Positions 50,087 through 58,078 of a stretch of DNA of 64,000 bases are shown in pieces (the stretch's first letter is position 1; the number at the start of each line of letters is the position of its first letter). The DNA lies in the NCBI GenBank assembly GCA_963819715.1, contig CAWFXE010000001.1:186001-250000 (forward strand), given 5' to 3'. The translations under genes were made by a program, and so were the position numbers. This DNA is from DASUPK01 sp963819715 (GTDB lineage: Bacteria > Actinomycetota > Thermoleophilia > Solirubrobacterales > 70-9). The notes beneath the pieces are model-generated. The model made no database searches. It was given only the letters and a program-made list of their open reading frames with translations, and was not told the DNA's origin.

Positions 50087-50518
50087 TCAGCAGACCTCCT
50101 CGGCGAGCGGGCGCTCGGCGTTCTCCTGCGCCCAGCGCTCGAGCTCCTGGACCGGGACCAGGCGCATCCGGCCGCGGCGGATCAGCTGCACCTCGTGCTG
50201 GACGTGTCGCTCGAAGCTGTCGAGTGACATGCCGAGGGCGGCTGCAGCCTCCTCGCGATTGAGCGCGATGCGTGGCACCGTCCGCTGGCTCACGCTGCGA
50301 CCTCCTCGAATCGCTGCGAGCCAGTGGTCCTCCCACTCGGCGATCGCGGCGAGCGCACGGTCCGCGTCGCCGGCACGGCACGCCTCGTCGACCTCAGCCT
50401 CGAGCGGATCGAACTCAGCCGGGTCCGGGCACTGATCGGGAGGCAGGGCAAAGAACGCAGCGTTCACACGGCGCACGGCACCGGCAAGAGCGGTGTTCAC
50501 TCCGGGCAGGGTTGTCAT
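50087..50518 (-). CDS. Fusion of accessory domain and HTH domain
   Basis: 143 residues. The N-terminal part (AVRRVNAAFFALPPD, DADRALAAIAEWEDHW) matches the end of the element 2 protein at 10535-11056. The C-terminal part (IALNREEAAAALGMSLDSFE, RLVPVQELERWAQEN) is an excisionase-like HTH in the place of 10128-10538. In element 3 they form one protein. It overlaps the initiator-like gene by four bases. Confidence 0.65.
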   Translation of the reverse strand: MTTLPGVNTALAGAVRRVNAAFFALPPDQCPDPAEFDPLEAEVDEACRAGDADRALAAIAEWEDHWLAAIRGGRSVSQRTVPRIALNREEAAAALGMSLDSFERHVQHEVQLIRRGRMRLVPVQELERWAQENAERPLAEEVC

Positions 50519-51276
50519 GCCGCCACTCCCAGCCGATCGGCCCAGCGTGCCGTTTGAAGTTCGACCTCGATCCGGTCCTCGAGATGATCGGTGAGTCGCT
50601 CGATCTCTCGGTCCGCGTGCGCCTTGATGCGCCCTCGCGATGTGGATCCCGACGACTCCTTCAGGTCGGCGATCTGCTGACGGATCTCGTCGAGGCCTGG
50701 CTCCTCTTCGTCATTGCCGGTGTTACCTGGAATCGAAATCGCCGTTTCTATTCCGATTCCACTTCCGACTTCTACTTCCGATTCGGGCGACACAGCTCTG
50801 TCGCCCTTCTCGGCCCCAGGTGTCGCCCTTGCGGGCCCCTGAGTGTCGCCCTTCGCGTCACCACCGTCGCCCTTGGTCCGATCCGCCCCCTGCTTAAGGG
50901 CGACACTGCTGTCGCCCTTAAGGGCGACCGGGCTGTCGCCCTTGGGATCCCATCCGGTCCTCTTCCTCGTCGGCTGCGGCTCCGCTTTGAGCGGCAGCGC
51001 GTCGAGGTCGATCTGGTAGGTCCGAGGAGTCTTGTGCCCGCCTGGATGTACGACGCGCAGCGCGCCCAGCTCCTCGAGCCCGCGAACCCGGCGCTGCACC
51101 GTCCGGTAGCTGACCCCGAGCTTCCATGCCAGGTGGTCGATCCCAGGCCAGCAGAGATCGTCCTCGCGCTCCTCATTGACGTGATCGGCCATCGCAACGA
51201 GGACGCCCTGGAGCGCCGGCGGGAGCTCGCGTTCGAAGACTGCGCCCATTAGTCGGCCGCTCACTCGATCCACCAC
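50515..51276 (-). CDS. Winged-helix replication initiator-like protein
   Basis: 253 residues (a start at Met10 is also likely). The N-terminal winged HTH has CWPGIDHLAWKLGVSYRTVQ and RRVRGLEELGALRVV, similar to phage replication proteins of the HTH_36 type. A central repetitive region (KGDSPVALKGDSSVALK and more) is encoded by the iteron cluster. The C-terminus is helical (DEIRQQIADLKES). It is comparable to lambda O: binding domain plus origin inside the gene. Confidence 0.65.
   Translation of the reverse strand: MVDRVSGRLMGAVFERELPPALQGVLVAMADHVNEEREDDLCWPGIDHLAWKLGVSYRTVQRRVRGLEELGALRVVHPGGHKTPRTYQIDLDALPLKAEPQPTRKRTGWDPKGDSPVALKGDSSVALKQGADRTKGDGGDAKGDTQGPARATPGAEKGDRAVSPESEVEVGSGIGIETAISIPGNTGNDEEEPGLDEIRQQIADLKESSGSTSRGRIKAHADREIERLTDHLEDRIEVELQTARWADRLGVAA
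50785..50943. repeat. Iteron-like cluster (about nine GTCGCCC/GGGCGAC), candidate origin of element 3
   Basis: GTCGCCCTT or its complement AAGGGCGAC recurs about nine times in 159 bp, partly as the palindrome GTCGCCCTTAAGGGCGAC (50911-50928). It lies inside the initiator-like gene and gives the protein its KGD repeats. Confidence 0.65.
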
Positions 51277-51315
51277 CCGGGCGGGCCGGGTGGCGGGAAC
51301 TGTCGGGCAGCAGAA

Positions 51316-51537
51316 CTAGGCTGCACAGGTCGGCCCGTCCTGGCCGTCTTTGACGGGGGCGCCCTGGTCCGGGCGCCCTTCGTCGTTCTGGAGGGACTCT
51401 CGAAGGCGGCGCTTCACTTCGGAGGAAACGGTCCGATCAGCCGCGGCTGCACGACGCCGCAGCGCCTCGGCCATCTCGGCGGGTATGACTGCGGCTACTC
51501 GCTCAGAGTGCGCAGGGTGAGAAGAGCTTGCCGGCAT
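51316..51537 (-). CDS. Ribbon-helix-helix (CopG/Arc-type) protein
   Basis: 73 residues. RVAAVIPAEMAEALRRRAAA followed by DRTVSSEVKRRLRESL matches the RHH fold: a beta strand, then two helices. Likely a small DNA-binding regulator of element 3. The gene-free 51538-51775 upstream has no features that I can name. Confidence 0.65.
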   Translation of the reverse strand: MPASSSHPAHSERVAAVIPAEMAEALRRRAAAADRTVSSEVKRRLRESLQNDEGRPDQGAPVKDGQDGPTCAA

Positions 51538-51775
51538 GGAGCCTCCACGAGAGATCGCGTCTATTCGTGCAGCGCCCTTCGGCGCTCAGAGGCCGCCATT
51601 CGGCAGCAGCTGGCAAGCGGGTGTGACGTTCGGCCGTTCGGCCTGTCGATCCGTCCCGGGTTGCCAGCGGTTTACTCATGGCCACGATTCTGAATTTTGG
51701 TTCGGACACCAAACCGTCAACAGCCGTGAGCGGTGGGGCCCCAAAGCGCGGCCTCCTCCAACTCCGGGGGCGACG

Positions 51776-52288
51776 TTAGAGCCCGAGCTGGGCCTTGATA
51801 GCAGCGGTGACGACGCTTTCGAGAATGGGTTGTCCGCGCTCCCATAGCCCGGGCGCTAATGCCTTGACGCGACCCCACCGCTTGCCCGCCTCCTCGTCCG
51901 ATAGGTCGGGGTTGGCGAGTGCCTCGAGCTGCTCCTTCACCGTGAGTTCGTCGGCAGGATCAAGCTTCTCGTCAGCCAGCATGTTCTCGAGCTCGTAGAT
52001 ACGCCCCTGGCGATCAAGCCAGGGAAATGGTGACCCGCAGGAATCACAGAACCTGGGCTTGTCGTATCCACCGCCGAGCACTGCGACCCCTGGGACGTCG
52101 TAGTAGCCACGCAGCCGCGCCCCGCAGCTCGGACATTTCGTGAGAACTTCAGCGCCGCACTCGGGACACCGCGCCGGAACCTCCGAGTTCTCCAGGTTGG
52201 TCGTTTCGACATGGCCACGCCGGCAGATGGCCGCAGGCTTGTAGTGGGCCGACTCGTACTCCCGCCTACCGAAACCCCATTCCATCAC
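51776..52288 (-). CDS. DUF2321 family zinc-ribbon protein
   Basis: 170 residues. Three cysteine pairs (CPECG, CPSCG, CDSCG) and an N-terminal CRRGH form zinc ribbons, with AAICRRGHVETTNLE and RFCDSCGSPFPWLD, as in DUF2321. The C-terminal half is helical. The function of the family is unknown. It is near the right end of element 3. Confidence 0.75.
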   Translation of the reverse strand: MMEWGFGRREYESAHYKPAAICRRGHVETTNLENSEVPARCPECGAEVLTKCPSCGARLRGYYDVPGVAVLGGGYDKPRFCDSCGSPFPWLDRQGRIYELENMLADEKLDPADELTVKEQLEALANPDLSDEEAGKRWGRVKALAPGLWERGQPILESVVTAAIKAQLGL

Positions 52289-52355
52289 TGCAGAGTACGT
52301 GAGCTACGGGGCCCGCTTGCCCGCACGGCGGGAGGGGTCGGGACTCTGAGATTCC

Positions 52356-52520
52356 TTATTCGTCGGCCTCCGGCCAAAGCGCCGCCTCGATGTTCGCGAG
52401 GTGCTCCTCGATGTCGATCAGCTTCGACTCCATCGAACCCAGCGCGCCAACCTCACTCAGCACCGAACGGACAGCGTCTTCAATCTCGTCGAGTCGTTTT
52501 GCGATCTCCTCATTCGTCAT
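52356..52520 (-). CDS. Small coiled-coil protein
   Basis: 54 residues from ATG 52520: NEEIAKRLDEIEDAVRSVLS and MESKLIDIEEHLANIEAAL form an almost continuous amphipathic helix. It is the last gene before the right att. The function is unknown. Confidence 0.5.
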   Translation of the reverse strand: MTNEEIAKRLDEIEDAVRSVLSEVGALGSMESKLIDIEEHLANIEAALWPEADE

Positions 52521-52545
52521 CGGCCCGAGGCTATCGCGGCCTCCC

Positions 52546-52566
52546 GTGCGCCAGTCGTGCGCCAGT
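52546..52566 (+). repeat. Arm-type repeats, 2 x GTGCGCCAGT (right end of element 3)
   Basis: Copies at 52546 and 52557, 11-bp period, matching those at 42646-42679. Further short repeats (GAGCGGTCCC/AAGCGGTCCA, CGTGCCTGAG twice) lie between here and the att at 52650. Confidence 0.55.
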
Positions 52567-52649
52567 CCCACCCCATTTCAGGCGGTCTTGAGCGGTCCCA
52601 AGCGGTCCAATTCGTGCCTGAGTCTCAGATTCCGTGCCTGAGCGCCCGT

Positions 52650-52703
52650 TCTCTCCTCCCTGTAGTACCCCTGAAACGGCCCTCTTTCCCGGAGGGCCGT
52701 TTC
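52650..52703. repeat. att copy of element 3 (right), terminator
   Basis: 54 bp identical to 42530-42583, including the 11-bp stem hairpin. On the far side the next gene (52727-53095) reads toward it, so before integration this was a shared terminator between convergent genes. Confidence 0.9.
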
Positions 52704-52726
52704 GCTTTTCGGGGGGAATCTGTTCG

Positions 52727-53095
52727 CTACGTGTGATTGGGCGGGTCGTCGGCGCCGCCGCCCCCGCCCCCACCGTTGCCGCCGCCTGACTTCCCTGAGA
52801 TCTGGACCTTGGAGGCGATCCAGGTCCCCTTGGCGTTCTTGGTGGCTCTGACCTCCACATTCTTGAGGCCCGGCTTGATCGCGCCGAATCCTGCGATTCG
52901 CTGATATTTCGTATCAGCGGTGACCTTGATGGTGAAGGTACCGCCCCCCTGGCCCTGCTTCAGGCGGAACGTCTTGGCGGGCTTGTTCTTCGAGACCACG
53001 GTGCCCTCGAACTTGGCCGCCTGGGCCACCGCGGGCAACGCGCTGAGAAGTGCGATGGCCGATGCGGCGATCGCGATCTTGAGACGTGTGGACAT
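52727..53095 (-). CDS. Secreted DUF5666-like protein with Gly-rich tail
   Basis: 122 residues from ATG 53095. A signal peptide (IAIAASAIALLSALPAVAQA) is followed by an OB-like domain (AKFEGTVVSKNKPAKTFRLK, KNAKGTWIASKVQIS) and a Gly-rich tail ending GGGGGADDPPNHT. The gene at 55980 ends in a very similar tail. Probably exported; the role is unknown. Confidence 0.7.
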   Translation of the reverse strand: MSTRLKIAIAASAIALLSALPAVAQAAKFEGTVVSKNKPAKTFRLKQGQGGGTFTIKVTADTKYQRIAGFGAIKPGLKNVEVRATKNAKGTWIASKVQISGKSGGGNGGGGGGGADDPPNHT

Positions 53096-53300
53096 CTTGA
53101 TTGCTCCTTCGGTAGTTGCGATGGATCCGAAGGTGACAGCCGATGGATACGTCAAGCCCAAGTTCAGGTTAGAAACGGGCAAAGCCTGGCCCCTTACCAA
53201 GGCTTAACCCAGTTCTTGCCATCCCGTGTCTCGTGCCTGGGGTTCCTCTGACGTTCGCCGCCAATAGTGGCCGCGACAGACAACGTTCAAGGAGGGATGT

Positions 53301-53774
53301 ATGAGCACCATGTCCAAGACACTGTTGGCCGTACTCGTGGGAGTCCTCGTCGGAGGAGCGACCTACGTGATGGCGGCACCCGGCGGGAAGAGCTCGCCAA
53401 GGCCGGCGAAGCCGGTGGCGGCGCGGACGACGACGCAAGCTGCCGAAGTCAGAGGCCCATGCGACGAAGCGGAGCATGCGAACGATCCGCGATGTGCCCC
53501 TCGGCAGCCTGAGGATCGCCTCAATCACGACCAGAATCGGGCCGACGACGATCAGGTCGCCCATGACGATGGCCCGTCTCACGATGTCGGCGACGACAAT
53601 CCCGGCGAGGACGACGGCAACCGCGGGCCGGGGTCACAGAACTCGGGACCGGGAAGCACCCACAGCGACGATGGCCCCAGTCACGACGTGGGAGATGACC
53701 ACGGTGGCAGCGGATCCGATGATTCGGGATTCGACGACCACGGTGGCTCCGGCCACTCGGGCTCGGATGACTAG
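53301..53774 (+). CDS. Secreted Asp/His/Gly-rich protein
   Basis: 157 residues. An N-terminal hydrophobic signal (LLAVLVGVLVGGATYVMA) precedes a low-complexity region with repeats of DDGPSHDVGDD (twice) and HGGSG. The acidic, His-rich repeats suggest metal binding outside the cell. Good SD AAGGAGG before the ATG. Divergent from the gene at 53095. Confidence 0.65.
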   Translation: MSTMSKTLLAVLVGVLVGGATYVMAAPGGKSSPRPAKPVAARTTTQAAEVRGPCDEAEHANDPRCAPRQPEDRLNHDQNRADDDQVAHDDGPSHDVGDDNPGEDDGNRGPGSQNSGPGSTHSDDGPSHDVGDDHGGSGSDDSGFDDHGGSGHSGSDD

Positions 53775-53869
53775 CCAGCGAGGACATTGACGCTGGATCG
53801 GGGCCGCCGGGTGGATCATCTCCCGGCGGCCCGGTCCACCGGGTCAGCCACCCCTAGCATCAGAGTGCT

Positions 53870-54580
53870 GTGAACGCGTCGTCCCAGCGCCCCACCGTCC
53901 TGCTCGTCGAGGACGAGCGCGCGATCACCGAGCCCCTCGCCGAGGCCCTCGAGCGAGAGGGATTCAACCCGGCCATCGCCGGGACCGCCGCGGAGGCCAT
54001 CGAGACGGCGGCGAGTCGCACACCGGCTCTGGTCTTGTTGGACATCGGCCTCCCCGATGGGTCGGGCCTCGACGTCTGCCGCGAATTGCGCCGCAAGAGC
54101 CGGGTCCCGATAATCATGCTGACTGCGCGAGGCGCGGAGGCTGACCGCGTCGCCGGCCTCGAGCTGGGCGCCGACGACTACATCGTCAAGCCTTTCTCGG
54201 CACGGGAGCTGGTGGCGCGAGTCCGAGCCGTCTTGAGAAGGGCCGATCCGGAGCCGGGTCAGGACGGCGTGCCGATCAAGATCGGCGACCTCAGCCTCGA
54301 TACCGCCCGGCACGAGGCCCGGCTCAAAGACGCGCCACTGGATCTCTCACGCAAGGAGTTCGAGCTTCTGCGGGTGCTGATGGAGAGCGCCGGGTCGGTG
54401 ATCACCCGACAAGCCCTGATCGACGAAGTCTGGGACATGAACTGGTTCGGCTCCACGAAGACGCTGGACGTGCACATCAGCGGACTGCGCAAGAAGCTCA
54501 GCGACGACCCGGCGGAGCCGCGCTATATCCACACCGTGCGCGGGGTGGGATTCCGGTTCTCCGGTGCCGACGAGGCCTAG
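53870..54580 (+). CDS. OmpR-family response regulator
   Basis: 236 residues from GTG. Receiver domain: VLLVEDERAI, phospho-acceptor Asp in LVLLDIGLPDG, Thr in IIMLTARG and Lys in YIVKPFS. The C-terminal winged helix ends TKTLDVHISGLRKKLSDDP and YIHTVRGVGFRF. It pairs with the kinase 10 bp downstream. Confidence 0.94.
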   Translation: MNASSQRPTVLLVEDERAITEPLAEALEREGFNPAIAGTAAEAIETAASRTPALVLLDIGLPDGSGLDVCRELRRKSRVPIIMLTARGAEADRVAGLELGADDYIVKPFSARELVARVRAVLRRADPEPGQDGVPIKIGDLSLDTARHEARLKDAPLDLSRKEFELLRVLMESAGSVITRQALIDEVWDMNWFGSTKTLDVHISGLRKKLSDDPAEPRYIHTVRGVGFRFSGADEA

Positions 54581-54589
54581 AGGGGACAG

Positions 54590-55975
54590 ATGAGCCTGCG
54601 TGCCCGCCTGCTGGCGGCATTCGCCTACACGCTGATCGTGGTGATCGTCGCCCTGGAGGTGCCGCTGTCGGCCAACGTCAGCGATCGCGTCAATGCGGAA
54701 GTGGAGGCGGACTCGGCCGCCCAGGCGCAGGTCGTCGCCGCTTCGGTGGCGGACCAGCTCCACCAACCCGCTCGCGTTCAGCAGGTTGCCGCCGAGGCGG
54801 GGAAGAACCTCGATGGACTGGTCTTCGTGATCGACGGGCGCGGCAGGCAGATCGCGAGCTCGCAGAACGGCATCACGTCCCCACCCCGGCCAACGGACGA
54901 CCCGATCGCACTCGAGGCGCTCGGGGGAAACATCGCGCAAGGCCGGCACCACGAGGGTCGGGACGTGCTCTCGACTGCCGTCCCGATTGTCCGGAACGGC
55001 CGCACCATCGGTGCGCTGGAGGTCGAGCAGAGCCTGGACGCGGTGCACAGCCAAGTTCGCCAGGACGTCTTCGCATTGATCGGAATCGGGCTCCTTGCCC
55101 TCGCGCTGGGCCTCGGAGTCGCCTGGATCCTCGCCGGCTCGATCGCGCGTCCGCTGCGCTCGCTCGGTGAGGCCGCACGCCGGCGGGCGGCGGGAGACAC
55201 TGAGGCGCGTGCCCCCGCACGCGGCTCCCGCGAACAGGTGGAGGTTGCAGAGGAGTTCAACGAGATGGCCGACCGACTCGATGCGGTGCTCGAGTCACAG
55301 CGGGCATTCGTCGCGGACGCGTCGCACCAGCTCCGGACACCGCTCACGGGTCTGCGGCTTCGCCTCGAGGCCGCCGGCGTGAAGACCGAGGATCCCGCCG
55401 TCCGCCGGGAGCTCGAGGCGGCCGAGCGGGAGAGCGCGAGACTGGAGAGCCTCGTCTCCGACCTGCTCGACCTGGCGTCCAGCGAGGAGTCGGCCGACGA
55501 GGAGACAGCCGACCTTGGAGCGGCCGCACGCGACGCGATCGAACGCTGGCGCGGTCCCGCCGATGAGAGCGGCCACGAGATTCGGCTCGATGAGCACGGT
55601 GGGGGCGTCGTTCTGGCGAGCGCCACCGAGCTTGCCGCCATCCTCGACAACCTGATCGAGAACGCCATCAAGTATTCGCCCCGTGGCTCGGCCGTGACCG
55701 TGGAAAGCGGACGCGTCGACGGCGCCGGCAGGATCGGCGTCCTCAGCGAGTCGGGACCGATCGACCCTGAGCTCAGCCGGAAGGCCTTTGAGCGTTTCTA
55801 CCGCGGCGGCACCGGCAGGGACGGAACCGGGCTCGGGCTGCCGATCGTCGCCGCGTTGGCCCGCCGCAGGGGTGGCACGGCCCGGATCGAGAACGCCGAC
55901 GGAGGCCTCGTCAGGGCCCAGGTCACGCTGCCCGGCCCGGCTTTGCCAACTTCTAACCCGGGGCCTCTACGGTGA
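54590..55975 (+). CDS. Sensor histidine kinase
   Basis: 461 residues. Two membrane helices (about 7-24 and 163-184) flank an extracytoplasmic sensor region, followed by HAMP, the dimerisation/phosphorylation site FVADASHQLRTPLTG, and an ATPase domain with N box NLIENAIKYSP and G box GRDGTGLGLPIV. Partner of the preceding regulator. The last codons overlap nothing; a small secreted-type gene follows. Confidence 0.94.
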   Translation: MSLRARLLAAFAYTLIVVIVALEVPLSANVSDRVNAEVEADSAAQAQVVAASVADQLHQPARVQQVAAEAGKNLDGLVFVIDGRGRQIASSQNGITSPPRPTDDPIALEALGGNIAQGRHHEGRDVLSTAVPIVRNGRTIGALEVEQSLDAVHSQVRQDVFALIGIGLLALALGLGVAWILAGSIARPLRSLGEAARRRAAGDTEARAPARGSREQVEVAEEFNEMADRLDAVLESQRAFVADASHQLRTPLTGLRLRLEAAGVKTEDPAVRRELEAAERESARLESLVSDLLDLASSEESADEETADLGAAARDAIERWRGPADESGHEIRLDEHGGGVVLASATELAAILDNLIENAIKYSPRGSAVTVESGRVDGAGRIGVLSESGPIDPELSRKAFERFYRGGTGRDGTGLGLPIVAALARRRGGTARIENADGGLVRAQVTLPGPALPTSNPGPLR

Positions 55976-55979
55976 TCCG

Positions 55980-56453
55980 GTGACCACCAGAGAACGACTT
56001 CTGACCGTGCTTCTCGGAATCACCGGGATCATCGCGGCGGGCGCGATCGCGCTTGCCGCGAATGTGGTCTCCGGAAGGGACATCGGCCTGTCCGCCCAGC
56101 CGGTCTCACTTGCTGCGTCGGCGCCCAAGCCCGCGCCCGTGCCGGCGGCCGTGACCCGGCATCGCCCCGAATCCGCGGACGACGGCGCCGGTGTTGCCGA
56201 CATCTCGGAGCGCGGCTCCGGGTCATCCGGGCCTGGGAGCTCGGGATCCGGGGATCGAGGGCCATCCTCCTCCTCCTCCGGGCCGGGGGGCGGCGGGAGC
56301 TCGAAGGTGAGTGGCGACAGCCACGGTGGCACCAACACCAGCACCAGCGGGAGCAGCGGCGGGAGTGGAGACAGCGGCGGGGGCGGAAGCTCAGGCAGCA
56401 GCGGGACCAGCGGTGGCGGTGGCGGGTCGGATGACCCCACCGGACACGACTGA
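55980..56453 (+). CDS. Membrane-anchored Ser/Gly-rich protein
   Basis: 157 residues from GTG 55980. A hydrophobic N-terminal segment (LLTVLLGITGIIAAGAIALA) is followed by an exported Ser/Gly low-complexity region and the tail GGGGGSDDPTGHD. It closely follows the kinase gene and is probably co-transcribed. Its tail resembles that of the protein at 52727. Confidence 0.65.
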   Translation: MTTRERLLTVLLGITGIIAAGAIALAANVVSGRDIGLSAQPVSLAASAPKPAPVPAAVTRHRPESADDGAGVADISERGSGSSGPGSSGSGDRGPSSSSSGPGGGGSSKVSGDSHGGTNTSTSGSSGGSGDSGGGGSSGSSGTSGGGGGSDDPTGHD

Positions 56454-56478
56454 TCCGGCTCTCAGCGAAGAGGCCCAG

Positions 56479-57945
56479 CTACGGGCCGTGGCCGCGCGGC
56501 GAGTGGCCCGCCAGCAGCAGCCTGCGGAGGTGCGGAGAGTGCACCCTCCCCTGAATCAGGAAGGCGGCGATCAGGAAGCCACCGACGGCGATCGCGGCAT
56601 CAACCGCGAACGCTGTCTGGATGCCGTCGATGAAGCCACTGCCGCTCTGAGCGCGGTCGCTGGCGCCGATGAAGATCGTCGTCGTCAGCCCCAGGCCGAC
56701 GGAGCCTCCGGCGATCTGGAACATGTAGATGATCGCCCCGGCGAGGCTGCGCCGTGACTCCTCCACGGCGGTGACGCCGACCGTCGTGGCGGTCGGGTAG
56801 AAAAGGCCGATCCCGAGCCCCAGGACCGCCATGCCCGGGACGATCGCCGCCAGCGTCTCCCTGTCGGCGAGCAGCGCAATCAGAGCGGGGCCGATCGCGA
56901 TACAGGCCGATCCGAGAATCAGCATCGGCTTCGCGCCGTAGCGGTTGTAGAGGTTCCCGGCCACGAACGAGACCGCGGCGAAGGTCGCCATCATCGGCAG
57001 CATCCCCGCCCCCGCCCCGATGGGCGAGTAGCCCAGGACGTTGATCATGTATTGCGGCAGGTAGAGCATCGCCGCGAAGAAGACCGCGGACATCATCAGG
57101 ATCGCCCCGCAGGTGTAGGCGAAGTCCCGGTTGCGCATCACCTCCGGCGGGACGAGCGCGTGGTCGCCGGCGCGGCGCTCCACCAGCACGAAGCTCCCGA
57201 TCAGGACGACGAAGAGAGCCAGTAGGGCGATGATCCGCGGGTCGCCCCAGCCCCAGTCGATCACCTGGTCGAAGGCGAGCAGCAGCGAGACCAGGCCGAC
57301 GGACACGGTGACGATGCCGGCGTAGTCCATCCGGGTGTCCTCCACCTCGGGCCTGTCGGCCTTGATCTCGCGGAGGGTGACGAAGACCGCGAACGCGGCG
57401 ACTGGGAGGTTGAGGAAGAAGATCCAGCGCCAGCTGAGCAGATCGGTGAGCGCGCCACCGATCAGCGGACCCGCAGCGTTCCCGATCCCGGCCGCGCCGA
57501 GGATGAAGCCGCCCGCGAGGCCCGCCCGATCGTCGGGGAGCGCTGCGTAGGTCATGCCCAGGATCGCCGGCCACATCAGGGCGCCGCCGACGCCCATCAG
57601 GACCCGCGTGGCGATCAACCAGGCCTCGCTCTGCGCGGCGCCGCCCAGCACGGAGAAGAACGCGAAGATCGCGGCGCCGATGATGAACGAGCGCCGGCGG
57701 CCGAACAGGTCGGCGATACGCCCGCCGGTGACGATCAGCACCCCGAAGGTGAGCGCGTAGGCGTTGACCACCCACTGAGCGGTCGTCACGTCCGTGTGGA
57801 AATCGTGCTCGATCTGCGGGATCGCGACGTTGATCGCGGAGAAATCGTTCGCGATCACGAAGACCGCGATTCCCATCGCGATCAGCGCCAGCCAGGTACC
57901 GCGATCGATCGGCTGCGGCTGCGTGGTTCCCTCCACCGGTGCCAA
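56479..57945 (-). CDS. MFS transporter (DHA2-like)
   Basis: 488 residues with about 14 helices. Begins AMGIAVFVIANDFSAINVAI and has QWVVNAYALTFGVLI, RIADLFGRRRSF and GGALTDLLSWRWIFFLNLPV, the DHA2 pattern. Probable drug or metabolite efflux. No regulator lies next to it. Confidence 0.9.
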   Translation of the reverse strand: MAPVEGTTQPQPIDRGTWLALIAMGIAVFVIANDFSAINVAIPQIEHDFHTDVTTAQWVVNAYALTFGVLIVTGGRIADLFGRRRSFIIGAAIFAFFSVLGGAAQSEAWLIATRVLMGVGGALMWPAILGMTYAALPDDRAGLAGGFILGAAGIGNAAGPLIGGALTDLLSWRWIFFLNLPVAAFAVFVTLREIKADRPEVEDTRMDYAGIVTVSVGLVSLLLAFDQVIDWGWGDPRIIALLALFVVLIGSFVLVERRAGDHALVPPEVMRNRDFAYTCGAILMMSAVFFAAMLYLPQYMINVLGYSPIGAGAGMLPMMATFAAVSFVAGNLYNRYGAKPMLILGSACIAIGPALIALLADRETLAAIVPGMAVLGLGIGLFYPTATTVGVTAVEESRRSLAGAIIYMFQIAGGSVGLGLTTTIFIGASDRAQSGSGFIDGIQTAFAVDAAIAVGGFLIAAFLIQGRVHSPHLRRLLLAGHSPRGHGP

Positions 57946-58078
57946 CCCTAACCGCGCGCGGAGCGGAAGTCCCTACCCGCTCGTCGGTACTCGACGGATG
58001 GAGGGGTCATTTGACAGCACCCCCGGGGAATGATCCAATCGCATCGGATCCGCGAAGATCCGGGGGGAGCGGCCGGTT

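Larger units (their letters stand above)
42530..52703. mobile_element. Element 3: satellite-like element with TerS but no TerL or structural genes
   Basis: 10.2 kb bounded by the 54-bp direct repeat. Contents: transglutaminase-like cargo, HicAB, integrase with a small upstream gene and conserved promoter, three plus-strand cargo genes, coiled-coil and small genes, P27-like TerS, HTH fusion, initiator-like protein with iterons, RHH protein and DUF2321 protein. Gene order and several genes correspond to element 2. Terminase small subunit without a large subunit is the pattern of phage-inducible chromosomal islands. Confidence 0.8.

Noticed and set aside
42646..52566. GTGCGCCAGT repeats as a CRISPR array
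   Set aside because: Units of 10 bp with 1-2 bp between them have no spacers and no cas genes are present.
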